Below are positions 8,652 to 16,750 of a stretch of 64,000 nt of DNA, piece after piece. The DNA is from Gracilimonas sp. (GTDB taxonomy: Bacteria > Bacteroidota > Rhodothermia > Balneolales > Balneolaceae), in the NCBI GenBank assembly GCA_022450045.1, contig JAKURD010000008.1, positions 1 to 64,000 of the forward strand. The letters are read 5' to 3'. Under the pieces are notes generated by a model. It was not told the DNA's origin, ran no database searches, and worked only from the letters and a program-made list of their open reading frames with translations. Both the position numbers and the translations under genes were made by a program. Within the stretch, counting starts at the first letter, position 1. Every line of letters starts with the position of its first letter.

Positions 8652-9875
8652 TCAACCTAATTTCCCCGCAATATACCCTGTGGTCCATGCAGCCTGGAAG
8701 TTAAAGCCTCCGGTTACACCATCAATATCCAATACCTCCCCTGCGAAATAGAGATTAGAAGATCTGCGACTCTGCATGGTTTTCATATCCACATCCTGTA
8801 AGCTGATTCCCCCACAAGTCACAAACTCTTCCTTAAAAGTAGTTTTCCCTTCCACCTTATATTTATCATTGGTCAATAAATGCACCAGCCGGTTGATGTT
8901 TTTCTTACCCATATTCTGCCAGATCATATCGTTACCCAACTCTAATTTGTTGATCAGGAATTCCCATAATCGCCCCGCCAGGCCAAACGGATTTACATTT
9001 GCGATCTTCTTTTTCCCATGCTCATATTCAATCGTTTTCAGAACATCCCGCACTTCTTGCTCGGTTCGTTCACCCGTCCAGTTCACTAATACCTTGAAGG
9101 TATAATCCTTCTTATTCAGCTCCCTTGCGCCAAATGCTGAAAGCTTTAAAATAGCCGGGCCGCTCATTCCCCAGTGCGTGATCAAAAGCGGGCCGCCGCT
9201 CTGCAATTTCGATCCCATAACCTTAACCGAAACCGGCTCAGCTACCACGCCCATCAATTCTTTGATCGGTTCATTGGGCATGTTGAATGTAAAGAGTGAG
9301 GGCACGGGTTCTTCGATCTCATGATTCAGCTTTCGCAGCCAGTCAAAACCGCTTGCCCCCGGACTACCGCCGGTTGCGACAATTACTTTATCGGCTGTAA
9401 TCCTGCCACCGCGGTAAAATCCGAGTTCATAACCATCACCCAATCGCTTCATACTTTTGATATTAGATTTGGCTTTGATACCAATTCCAAGCTTACGCGT
9501 TTCCTGCATCAGGCAGTTGATAATGGTTTCGGAGTCATCCGTGGTTGGGAACATGCGTCCGTCTGACTCGGTCTTCAGTTCAACCCCGCGCTGCTGGAAC
9601 CAGTTGATGGTATCGGTTGGGGAAAATATCCCAAAGGCTTTTTTTAGCGGCCGTTCTCCTCGAGGATAATGCTTTACAAGCTCCCGAATATCAAAACAAT
9701 GATGGGTTACATTACACCGCCCGCCCCCGGATATCCGGACTTTGGAAAGTAGTTTATCCGACTTCTCATAAATAGTGACTTTAGCTTCCGGGTGATGGGT
9801 TTTCGCTGAAATAGCTGCAAAAAATCCGGCTGCTCCCCCGCCAATCACCGCTACTTGTAGATCTTCTTTCTTCAT
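8652..9875 (-). CDS. BaiN/HI0933-like NAD(P)/FAD-dependent flavoprotein
   Basis: Cytoplasmic flavoprotein of about 407 aa. The N-terminal Rossmann motif is [14 protein letters not shown], then the family signature [16 protein letters not shown], and a C-terminal FAD-binding end [24 protein letters not shown] typical of this family. The frame extends to an ATG at 9908, but the ATG at 9875 ([14 protein letters not shown]) places the dinucleotide fold at the usual distance from the N-terminus. The substrate is unknown; the family is widespread and includes BaiN-type reductases, but that activity cannot be inferred here. Confidence 0.85.
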   Translation of the reverse strand: [407 protein letters not shown]

Positions 9876-10060
9876 GAAAGAAAGATACCGTTTCTTTAGG
9901 TGAGTCACGAAATAGAACGAGGATAAAGCGGATTGGGCGGATGATCGCTGAAATGATAGGGTGTTTACTCGGTGTATTATTAACCTCTATACCCAATTTT
10001 TGATTGATATTGAATTTCAAAAAGTTTACAGATAAAAATTTCTCCGATTTGTTTTTCTTT

Positions 10061-10081
10061 GCCTCGGGTTTCGCCCGAGGC
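10061..10081. repeat. GC-rich stem-loop
   Basis: GCCTCGGG and CCCGAGGC pair over 8 bp with a 5-base loop. No T-run follows, so a role as terminator is doubtful. Confidence 0.5.
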
Positions 10082-10150
10082 TGCCAAAAATATGACTCCG
10101 CTGGGGTCGAGTAATCTTAAAATCTGCTAATCCGTCATTCAGCACTACAG

Positions 10151-10170
10151 ATTCCTGCCTTCGCAGGAAT
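10151..10170. repeat. REP-like palindrome ATTCCTGC-cttc-GCAGGAAT
   Basis: An 8-bp perfect stem with a 4-base loop, followed by GAC. A related motif (ATTCCCG...CGGGAAT) occurs at 31548-31567, suggesting a dispersed intergenic repeat family. Confidence 0.6.
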
Positions 10171-10320
10171 GACTTTCACACACTCCTACAAATAAACTAT
10201 TTATGAACTGGAAACCAGAGCTTCCGGGACAGCATTACGAAGATGGACAGCCTGTTTGAAAAGTATTATGCTAAAAAAGCAGGGATACGTTTATTAGAGA
10301 AAACAGTTCACTTTAGCAAA

Positions 10321-10347
10321 CCCCCAAGGATTCTAAATCCTTGGGGG
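10321..10347 (+). terminator. Strong 10-bp hairpin, possible terminator
   Basis: CCCCCAAGGA and TCCTTGGGGG form a perfect 10-bp stem with a 7-base loop, followed by TTGTTTCCTA. No gene immediately upstream on the plus strand explains it, so it may end a short unrecognised transcript or be a repeat. Confidence 0.45.
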
Positions 10348-10576
10348 TTGTTTCCTACTAAATTAATGAGTCCATTCAGAAGTATTGAGTTTTCACACAG
10401 GCTGCGGAGCTTCATAGCGAGTACTACATTGATCATGGACACTTAGTACTTGGAATTTTTATTCTTTCATGCTTCAAAGATTTCGTGGAAAAATCCCCGG
10501 AACTTAATTCCGAATTTGGCATGGAATAGGTTCAGATTCCCCTTATTTTTCATCTTCATTTTCAAGACGACTATTT

Positions 10577-11938
10577 ATGCAGATCAACGTACTTAAATTC
10601 GGCGGCACCTCCATGGCCGATCATAAAACATGGAAACAGGTGCTGGAGATCATCAGTAATTATGAATATCCCGTGGTGGTGGTTTCGGCAACGGCGCAGA
10701 CAACCCGTAAGCTGGTAGAAGCCGGTAACCTGGCAGCAAAAGGTAAACTGGATGAGGCGCTGGAGATCTCTAAATCCATCCAAAAGCGACATAACCAGAT
10801 CGTTACGGATTTCCTTGAAGAAAATCCCCATGCAAAGAATAAGCTCATAAAAGACAGCTGTACCAAAAACACCGAAGCTAAAATCGGTAAGCTGAATAAA
10901 CTCCTGACTTATACCGAGCGGCAAGGGGTACTTTCTCCCCAAATGAAAGATGCCATTTCAGCGATGGGAGAGCAAATTTCGTCTTACCTCCTCGCACAAT
11001 GTGGACTGGCGCTGGATATAATGACTCAACACATAGAGGCGCGAAAGCTCATCAAAACGGATTCGGAATATGGGAAAGCCAATCCCAATCGCTTGCTTAT
11101 CAATCAGCATTGCGGCTCGCTGGAGACCGTGCTTGAAAGTGGATTCACGCCCATAATTGGTGGATTTTACGGGGAATCAAAAGACAAGACCGTTACCACT
11201 TTGGGGTTTGAAGGCTCAGATTATTCAGCAAGCTTGATCGGAGCGGCTATTGGAGCTCAAACCATCGAAATATGGACTGATGTAAGTGGTGTTTTTACCG
11301 GCGATCCTCGTTTCATCCCGGAAGCAAAACCTCTCGCTGAGATGAGCTACTTTGATGCTACCGAGATGGCTTATTTTGGAGCGAAAGTCCTTCACCCTTC
11401 CACTTTAAAACCGGCTCAGGAACGTAATATCCCGGTTTTTGTAAAGAATATGTTCAAGCCTGAGGATAAAGGAACCAAAATTGTTCGCCACTCAAAACAC
11501 GACCTCGATGTATTGGCTCTTTCTTTCAAACAAAATATGGCGACGTTGACCGTCAGTGCTTACGAAACGGTAATGGGATATTCCTTTTTAACAAAAGTAT
11601 TTGCCGTTTTGGAAGAACACCGGCTGGCAGTTGATGCCGTAAATACGACTGAAGCTTCGGTTACCATTGCCCTGTCAGATTCAGAGATTCTGGATCAGCT
11701 CTCAAAGGAATTCATTGAGATCGGCACGGTAACACTGGAACGGCAAAAGGGGTTGCTCACGCTCATCGGCTGTTCTATCAATAAAGCTGATAAACTCACC
11801 AGCACCATTTTTTCTTCCCTTGAAAAAGTTGAACTGAATATGATTTCCTTTACTAAAGAAAAACGAATTCTGAATGTGGTGATGGATGATGAAAAGCTGA
11901 TAGAAACCACCCAAAAAGTTCACAATCAGTTATTCTGA
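10577..11938 (+). CDS. lysC: Aspartate kinase (monofunctional)
   Basis: Phosphorylates L-aspartate, the first step toward lysine, threonine, methionine and diaminopimelate. 453 aa. The N-terminal KFGGTS (residues 7-12) is the amino acid kinase signature; SDYSASLIGAAIGA, EIWTDVSGVFTGDPR and FGAKVLHPSTL are core motifs. Two C-terminal ACT domains (from about residue 310) are the usual site of feedback inhibition. There is no fused homoserine dehydrogenase. It ends with TGA and overlaps the convergent CNNM-like gene by 9 bp; the TGA here is evidence that the host uses UGA as stop. Confidence 0.94.
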   Translation: MQINVLKFGGTSMADHKTWKQVLEIISNYEYPVVVVSATAQTTRKLVEAGNLAAKGKLDEALEISKSIQKRHNQIVTDFLEENPHAKNKLIKDSCTKNTEAKIGKLNKLLTYTERQGVLSPQMKDAISAMGEQISSYLLAQCGLALDIMTQHIEARKLIKTDSEYGKANPNRLLINQHCGSLETVLESGFTPIIGGFYGESKDKTVTTLGFEGSDYSASLIGAAIGAQTIEIWTDVSGVFTGDPRFIPEAKPLAEMSYFDATEMAYFGAKVLHPSTLKPAQERNIPVFVKNMFKPEDKGTKIVRHSKHDLDVLALSFKQNMATLTVSAYETVMGYSFLTKVFAVLEEHRLAVDAVNTTEASVTIALSDSEILDQLSKEFIEIGTVTLERQKGLLTLIGCSINKADKLTSTIFSSLEKVELNMISFTKEKRILNVVMDDEKLIETTQKVHNQLF

Positions 11939-13024
11939 TTTTTTTGATTCCTGAGGAGCGGCTGATTCTTTCAGTTTGTCAGGGATCACAATACCTAACC
12001 GCTTAGCACGCTCTCTCCATTTTTGACGAGCCAGCTTTTGCATGTCTTCGATGGCATCAATTTCATCCACGATCTCCATACCGAACAGGGTTTCTACAAC
12101 ATCTTCCATAGTAACAACTCCAGAAAATCCTCCATATTCATCTACAACTACTGCAATGTGTTCCTGCTTTTCAAGCAACCGCTCAAATAGGGTTTTTAAA
12201 GAAATAGTTTCCGGCAAAATCAACACTTCCCGTTTGATCTCTTTAAGCGTCTTTTCTCCATTCCCTTCTGAAAGATTATAGTAGAGATCGTTTTTCAATA
12301 CATAACCGGTGATATCCTCTTCATTCTCTCCATATATCGGCATCCGTGAAACCCGAAGTTCGTCTTTATCCTTCAGGATCTCATTAATGGTTTGATCTTC
12401 CTGAAATTTCACCACCACAATTCGGGGGGTCATTATATCTTTGACCCGAAGCGATCTAAAACGAATGAGATTTTTAAAAATATTGGATTCCCCTTCTTCA
12501 AAAATGCCTTCCTCAAAGCCAAGTTCTGCCATAGCACTGAATTCTTCCCGGCTTACCGTAGGCTGATTTCCCTCACTCGAAAGCCGTTTGGTGATCCATT
12601 GTGAAAGCAGGACCAATGGATACGTTATTATGATCAAAAACTTGGTTGTTTTGGCAGCAAATCCAGAAAGTTGTTTCCAATAGGTTGCTCCCAAAGTTTT
12701 TGGGATGATCTCCGAAAAGATTAGAATAACCAGCGTTAAAACAGCTGATGTTATACTAACATACGCATTCCCAAACACAACTTGCGCCTGGGCACCGACT
12801 CCTGCAGCACCTATGGTGTGGGCGATCGTATTTAAAGTCAGGATCGCGGAAAGCGGGCGATCTATATCTTTCTTCAATTCTTTAAGAAGCTGGCCTGTTT
12901 TCGGGTTGTTCTTCTCTGTAACCGCAACAAAAGAAGGTGAAATTGAAAGCAGTACAGCTTCAAGAATAGAGCATAAAAATGAAACTCCGATTGCCAGCAC
13001 CAAATAAAATATTAATAATCCCAT
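11930..13024 (-). CDS. CNNM/CorC-family membrane protein (DUF21 plus CBS pair)
   Basis: A 364-aa inner-membrane protein. Residues 1 to about 180 form a DUF21 domain with three to four hydrophobic segments (LVLAIGVSFLCSILEAVLLS). Residues about 195-320 form a CBS-domain pair with the signatures VKDIMTPR and AVVVDEYGGFSGVVTMEDVVE. This family is linked to magnesium/cobalt resistance and divalent-ion efflux and is often misnamed hemolysin. The usual C-terminal CorC_HlyC domain appears to be missing; the protein ends shortly after the CBS pair with a basic, polar tail. Confidence 0.88.
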   Translation of the reverse strand: MGLLIFYLVLAIGVSFLCSILEAVLLSISPSFVAVTEKNNPKTGQLLKELKKDIDRPLSAILTLNTIAHTIGAAGVGAQAQVVFGNAYVSITSAVLTLVILIFSEIIPKTLGATYWKQLSGFAAKTTKFLIIITYPLVLLSQWITKRLSSEGNQPTVSREEFSAMAELGFEEGIFEEGESNIFKNLIRFRSLRVKDIMTPRIVVVKFQEDQTINEILKDKDELRVSRMPIYGENEEDITGYVLKNDLYYNLSEGNGEKTLKEIKREVLILPETISLKTLFERLLEKQEHIAVVVDEYGGFSGVVTMEDVVETLFGMEIVDEIDAIEDMQKLARQKWRERAKRLGIVIPDKLKESAAPQESKKSE

Positions 13025-13071
13025 GCGCTAAATGTAATGTAAATAAGGGAGTGTTTTTGTGAAAAAAATAA

Positions 13072-13091
13072 TCAGAACTCAGGATTCTGAA
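13072..13091. repeat. Left inverted repeat around the first four-helix-bundle gene
   Basis: TCAGAACTCAGGATTCTGAA is the reverse complement, at 19 of 20 positions, of the sequence at 13471-13490. Together they bracket the S23-like gene. Confidence 0.7.
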
Positions 13092-13445
13092 TTCAGAATA
13101 GCTTTATAGTAACCATCAAGCAGGCGGCTCACTTCTTCGAGTAAATTATTTTAAGTGATCTGAATTTCCATAGTTCAAATCTTTTGCAAGAATGATGTAA
13201 TATCTGCGTTCCTCCAATGAACCGTGCGAAATATTCAAAAAACGCATCGTATCTTTTGTTCCGCGTTTCTTGAATCCTTCAGCAATATTAGCTGGAATAG
13301 AAACAGCAGCTCTCCGAAATTGAGAACTCAATCCATAAAGTTCATGTTTAGGGAAGTTCTTGGTATAGTTGTACGTGTTTAACACAAACTTATGAGCTTT
13401 TTGCCACACAATTAAGTCTTGAAAAGTTTTAGCCGGTTTTCTCAT
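13079..13445 (-). pseudogene. Four-helix bundle protein (S23/IVP-like), C-terminus frameshifted
   Basis: The intact frame 13146-13445 encodes 99 aa with the family signatures DLIVWQKAHKFV, LSSQFRRAAVSIPANIAEGF and LEERRYYIILAKDL. It stops early after GNSDHLK. One base further in the A-run the frame continues as NLLEEVSRLLDGYYKAILNSES to a TGA at 13079-13081, which is the expected last helix of the family. A single A deletion in the homopolymer restores a normal length of about 121 aa, so this is a recent frameshift or a sequencing error. The family was first seen as ORFs inside 23S rRNA intervening sequences; the function is unknown. Confidence 0.78.
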
Positions 13446-13470
13446 TTTTCTAACTGTTTTAGATTCTGAT

Positions 13471-13490
13471 TTCTGAATCCTGAGTTCTGA
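13471..13490. repeat. Right inverted repeat around the first four-helix-bundle gene
   Basis: TTCTGAATCCTGAGTTCTGA pairs with 13072-13091 (19 of 20). It lies between the S23-like gene and the RluD-family gene. Confidence 0.7.
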
Positions 13491-13538
13491 ATTCTTTAGC
13501 AGTTGGAGCTACGAAATCTGAAAACCTTACAAAAAACT

Positions 13539-14561
13539 TTAATACTCATCTTTACAATTTTCACGGAGCATGGTCAGCACATGTTGAAAATCATCAGGCA
13601 GTTCAGAATCAAATCGAACCATTTCTCCGGTTTTGGGATGTTCAAACCCCAGGGTTTTAGCGTGAAGAGCCTGCCGGCCTAATCCTGTGATGAGGTTATG
13701 AAACATCGATTTCCGGGAGCCGGTGTTGGGGCCGTATCTTACTGACGTCCCTCCATAAGTCGGATCTCCAAATACATGATTTCCCATGTGGGCAAAATGA
13801 ACCCGGATCTGATGGGTCCGCCCGGTTTCCAGTTTCACCTCAACCAGACTCAGATAATCAAAATATTCCAGCACCTTGTAATGTGTGACGGCGTGTTTTC
13901 CCTGCCCTTCTGCTTTTACGGTCATCAGCTTCCGGTCTCTCTTGGATCGACCGATATCACCTTCTATGGTTCCTTCCTCATCAGGTGTTCCCCAAACAAT
14001 GGCCCAATAGGTTCGCTCTACGTCCTTTTCCTGGAAGAGCCCGCTTAGTTTGGTGAGCGTTTCCTCATTCTTGGCTACCACTAATAATCCACTGGTATCC
14101 TTATCCAAACGATGTACAATGCCGGGACGTAAATTTTCGTCTTCATCCTCACCGGCAAGCTCATCCGCGTGATACATGAGTCCATTTACCAGCGTGCCGG
14201 TCCAGTTTCCATAGGCAGGGTGCACCACCAAATCGGCTCCTTTATTTACAATGATGAGGTCGTCATCCTCATAGACTATATTCAGTTCCATCTTCTCAGG
14301 CTTTGCCTCGGGCGGAGGAGGTTTGGGAAGTTCGATGAAGATCTCATCCCCTGGCTGCATAATATAGGATGCCTTTTCCTTCTTCCCATTCACCTCCACA
14401 TAGCCATCCTTGATCGCCTGCTGCACCTTATTTCGGGATGCATTTTCCACAAAGGAGGTGATGTATTTATCCAAACGGATATCACTGTCTTGCCCATCGG
14501 GCACGGTATGTTCGTAGATCGTAGTCTGTCGGTCTTTTCCGGCTTGCTTTTCCATACCCAC
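13539..14561 (-). CDS. RluD-family 23S rRNA pseudouridine synthase
   Basis: A 340-aa enzyme converting uridine to pseudouridine in rRNA. Residues about 27-85 form an S4 RNA-binding domain (IRLDKYITSFVENASRNKVQQAI). The catalytic motif is RPGIVHRLDKDTSGLLVVAK with RLD at 151-153 (catalytic Asp153), and LETGRTHQIRVHFAHMGNHV follows. These features fit RluD (helix 69), but RluC-type specificity cannot be excluded by eye. An in-frame ATG at 14555 is an alternative start. The gene sits between two four-helix-bundle genes with which it has no evident functional link. Confidence 0.9.
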   Translation of the reverse strand: MGMEKQAGKDRQTTIYEHTVPDGQDSDIRLDKYITSFVENASRNKVQQAIKDGYVEVNGKKEKASYIMQPGDEIFIELPKPPPPEAKPEKMELNIVYEDDDLIIVNKGADLVVHPAYGNWTGTLVNGLMYHADELAGEDEDENLRPGIVHRLDKDTSGLLVVAKNEETLTKLSGLFQEKDVERTYWAIVWGTPDEEGTIEGDIGRSKRDRKLMTVKAEGQGKHAVTHYKVLEYFDYLSLVEVKLETGRTHQIRVHFAHMGNHVFGDPTYGGTSVRYGPNTGSRKSMFHNLITGLGRQALHAKTLGFEHPKTGEMVRFDSELPDDFQHVLTMLRENCKDEY

Positions 14562-14621
14562 AAGGTACGCACTTTCAACTTTTTTGTAAGGAATTAGTTT
14601 TTCATCGCTCTTACTATATAA

Positions 14622-14635
14622 TTCAAAATGAAAAA
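14622..14635. repeat. Left inverted repeat around the second four-helix-bundle gene
   Basis: TTCAAAATGAAAAA is the perfect reverse complement of 15010-15023. Flanking AT-rich bases extend the similarity imperfectly. Confidence 0.6.
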
Positions 14636-14658
14636 TCTAAAATTAAAAATGGGTAAAC

Positions 14659-15009
14659 ATGAAAGAGAATGTTATTCAGAATAAAAGTTTTGAGTTCGCA
14701 CTGAGGATCATAGCACTCTATAAGAAACTTCAGGACGAACGTGAATATGTACTATCAAAACAAGTGTTAAGATCCGGTACAAGCATTGGTGCTAATGTTG
14801 AGGAGGCAATAGCAGGTCAATCAAAAAAAGATTTCCTTTCTAAGATATCTATTTCTTTAAAAGAAGCACGCGAAACACGATATTGGTTGAGATTATTAAA
14901 AGAAAGTGAGTTAACGAATATTGATGTCGATGCGTATCTTAATTCATCTTTTGAGCTGATCAGTATTCTATCAGCTATCGTTAAAACTACAAGACAAAAG
15001 CTGAATTAA
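14659..15009 (+). CDS. Four-helix bundle protein (S23/IVP-like)
   Basis: A 116-aa intact member of the same family as the broken gene at 13,079: NKSFEFALRIIALYKKL, then LSKQVLRSGTSIGANVEEAIAGQSKKDFL, then SLKEARETRYWLRLLKES and a last helix LISILSAIVKTTRQ. These proteins form four-helix bundles and may bind nucleic acid (related Avd proteins act in diversity-generating retroelements); the role here is unknown and no reverse transcriptase is nearby. It lies just upstream of recN on the same strand and is bracketed by a 14-bp inverted repeat, as if inserted as a cassette. Confidence 0.85.
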   Translation: MKENVIQNKSFEFALRIIALYKKLQDEREYVLSKQVLRSGTSIGANVEEAIAGQSKKDFLSKISISLKEARETRYWLRLLKESELTNIDVDAYLNSSFELISILSAIVKTTRQKLN

Positions 15010-15023
15010 TTTTTCATTTTGAA
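15010..15023. repeat. Right inverted repeat around the second four-helix-bundle gene
   Basis: TTTTTCATTTTGAA starts at the end of the four-helix-bundle gene and pairs perfectly with 14622-14635. The following bases AATTTTAAATTTTGAATT continue the AT-rich motif up to the recN start. Confidence 0.6.
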
Positions 15024-15043
15024 TTTTAAATTTTGAATTCCCT

Positions 15044-16750
15044 ATGATCAAGAATTTGTACATAAAAGACTTTGCCCTAATCGACGAGCTGGAGGTTGAG
15101 TTTGAGGAGGGGTTAAATATTTTGACCGGACAGACCGGCGCAGGAAAGTCCATCATTATTGGGGCACTGAATATGATCCTTGGTGAGCGGGCTGATACGG
15201 AAGTCATTCGTCAGGGAGCTGATAAAGCCATTTCAGAAGCTACTATTCGGGTGGGGGATGATGATGAGTTGAGGTCACTGCTGGAAAAAAATGAAGTCGA
15301 GTTTAATGAATATTTGATTCTCCGCCGGGAGATCAGAAACACCGGAAGCCGGGCATTTATTAATGACACCCCGGTGAACATCAGCGTGCTGAAAGCTGCC
15401 GGAGATCTGTTGGTGGATCTTCACGGACAGCACGATCATCAATTGTTGCTCAAAGAAGAAAATCACCTTGGAGTGATCGACGGATTTGGGGAAGTTGAGC
15501 CTATCCTGAAAGGCTACAAGGCTGAATACAAAAAAATGACGGAGCTGCAGAAAGAACTTCGTGCCTTAAATAAAAGAGAGCATGAACTTGAAGAGAAAAC
15601 CGAACTTTACCGCTTTCAGGTACAGGAACTCGAAGAAGCCCGGCTTGACGAAATTGACCTCGAACAGCTGGAGTCGGAAATGAACCTGCTGGACAACGCA
15701 GAAGTGCTCGATCAAAAAGCGGGTGCCATTTCAGAAATGGAGGAATCGGATGATGGGAATATTATTCAGTTGCTAAACTTCCTGAAATTGAACCTGGAAG
15801 ATCTGGCCCGTATTGAGCCGGAGTTTGAGAATTACCTCCAGGAAATAAATGCCGCACGGGTAAGTATTAACGAAGCCATTGCTTTTGCTGAGCGATATCG
15901 GAATAGCATCGAATTCAACCCAAACCGATTGGAAGAATTGCGCCAGCGACAATCAGAACTGAACCAGCTTCAAAAGAAATATCAGCGCGATATTCCGGAA
16001 CTTGTTGGCTATTTGAATGAAATCAAACGCGAACTTTCCATCGCTGATAATTTTGATCTGGAAATTGAAAAGCTGGAGCAGTCAATTGCCTCTCAGGCTG
16101 AAGTTTTGAAAGAGCACGCCATCTCACTTCACAAAACCCGGGATAAGATCGGAGAGAAACTGGTCGTGCAGATTCAGCAGGAATTAGCCAAAGTAGGCAT
16201 TCCGCATTCCAAATTAGACGTTCGTGTAGATTGGATGCTCTCCGACAACGGCTGGATCAAAGTGAACGGCAAGACCATAGACTGTACCGAAACCGGTTGC
16301 GATGACGTCCGCATGTATATTTCCACCAACAAAGGAGAAGAGCCTAAGCCATTAGCTAAAATTGCTTCCGGCGGGGAGATCAGCCGTGTGATGCTGGCAC
16401 TGAAATCCATTCTCGCCAAAGAGCAAAGCCTGCCAGTTATGATCTTCGATGAAATTGATACGGGTATCAGCGGGGAGATCTCCGAAAAAGTGGGGGCTTC
16501 TATGCGAAAGTTATCCGAACATTGTCAGATAGTGGCCATCACCCATCAGCCGCAAATTGCGAGTCAGGCCCACAAACATTATAAAGTAGCCAAAGCTGAA
16601 GAAGGCGAACGAACCGTAACCCGCATCATCCCGCTTTCCGATGAAGAACACATCCGCGAGATCGCCAGTTTAATGAGTGGTTCGCAAATCACCGATTCTA
16701 CCTTAAATAGTGCCCGCGAGTTGATCGAGAAGAATACATTCAAAAATTAG
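15044..16750 (+). CDS. recN: DNA repair protein RecN
   Basis: SMC-like ATPase acting in double-strand break repair and recombination. 568 aa. The Walker A is GQTGAGKS (residues 29-36), long coiled coils occupy about residues 150-360, the ABC signature lies in IASGGEISRVMLALKSIL, and Walker B in PVMIFDEIDTGISGE, followed by VAITHQPQIASQAHKHYKV. The start MIKNLYIKDFALIDEL is canonical. It ends with TAG and overlaps the convergent oxidase gene by 4 bp. Confidence 0.95.
   Translation: MIKNLYIKDFALIDELEVEFEEGLNILTGQTGAGKSIIIGALNMILGERADTEVIRQGADKAISEATIRVGDDDELRSLLEKNEVEFNEYLILRREIRNTGSRAFINDTPVNISVLKAAGDLLVDLHGQHDHQLLLKEENHLGVIDGFGEVEPILKGYKAEYKKMTELQKELRALNKREHELEEKTELYRFQVQELEEARLDEIDLEQLESEMNLLDNAEVLDQKAGAISEMEESDDGNIIQLLNFLKLNLEDLARIEPEFENYLQEINAARVSINEAIAFAERYRNSIEFNPNRLEELRQRQSELNQLQKKYQRDIPELVGYLNEIKRELSIADNFDLEIEKLEQSIASQAEVLKEHAISLHKTRDKIGEKLVVQIQQELAKVGIPHSKLDVRVDWMLSDNGWIKVNGKTIDCTETGCDDVRMYISTNKGEEPKPLAKIASGGEISRVMLALKSILAKEQSLPVMIFDEIDTGISGEISEKVGASMRKLSEHCQIVAITHQPQIASQAHKHYKVAKAEEGERTVTRIIPLSDEEHIREIASLMSGSQITDSTLNSARELIEKNTFKN

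Larger units (their letters stand above)
9876..10576. other. Intergenic region with three separate hairpins
   Basis: About 700 bp between divergent genes. It contains three unrelated stem-loops, listed separately at 10061-10081, 10151-10170 and 10321-10347. A 67-codon open frame at 10243 shows no family resemblance and spans the strongest hairpin, so I do not call it a gene. Confidence 0.6.

Noticed and set aside
10243..10446. 67-aa open frame between the flavoprotein gene and lysC
   Set aside because: Spans a perfect 10-bp hairpin and shows no family resemblance.
14659..15009. Avd accessory protein of a diversity-generating retroelement
   Set aside because: The fold family is related, but no reverse transcriptase, template repeat or variable repeat is present nearby.
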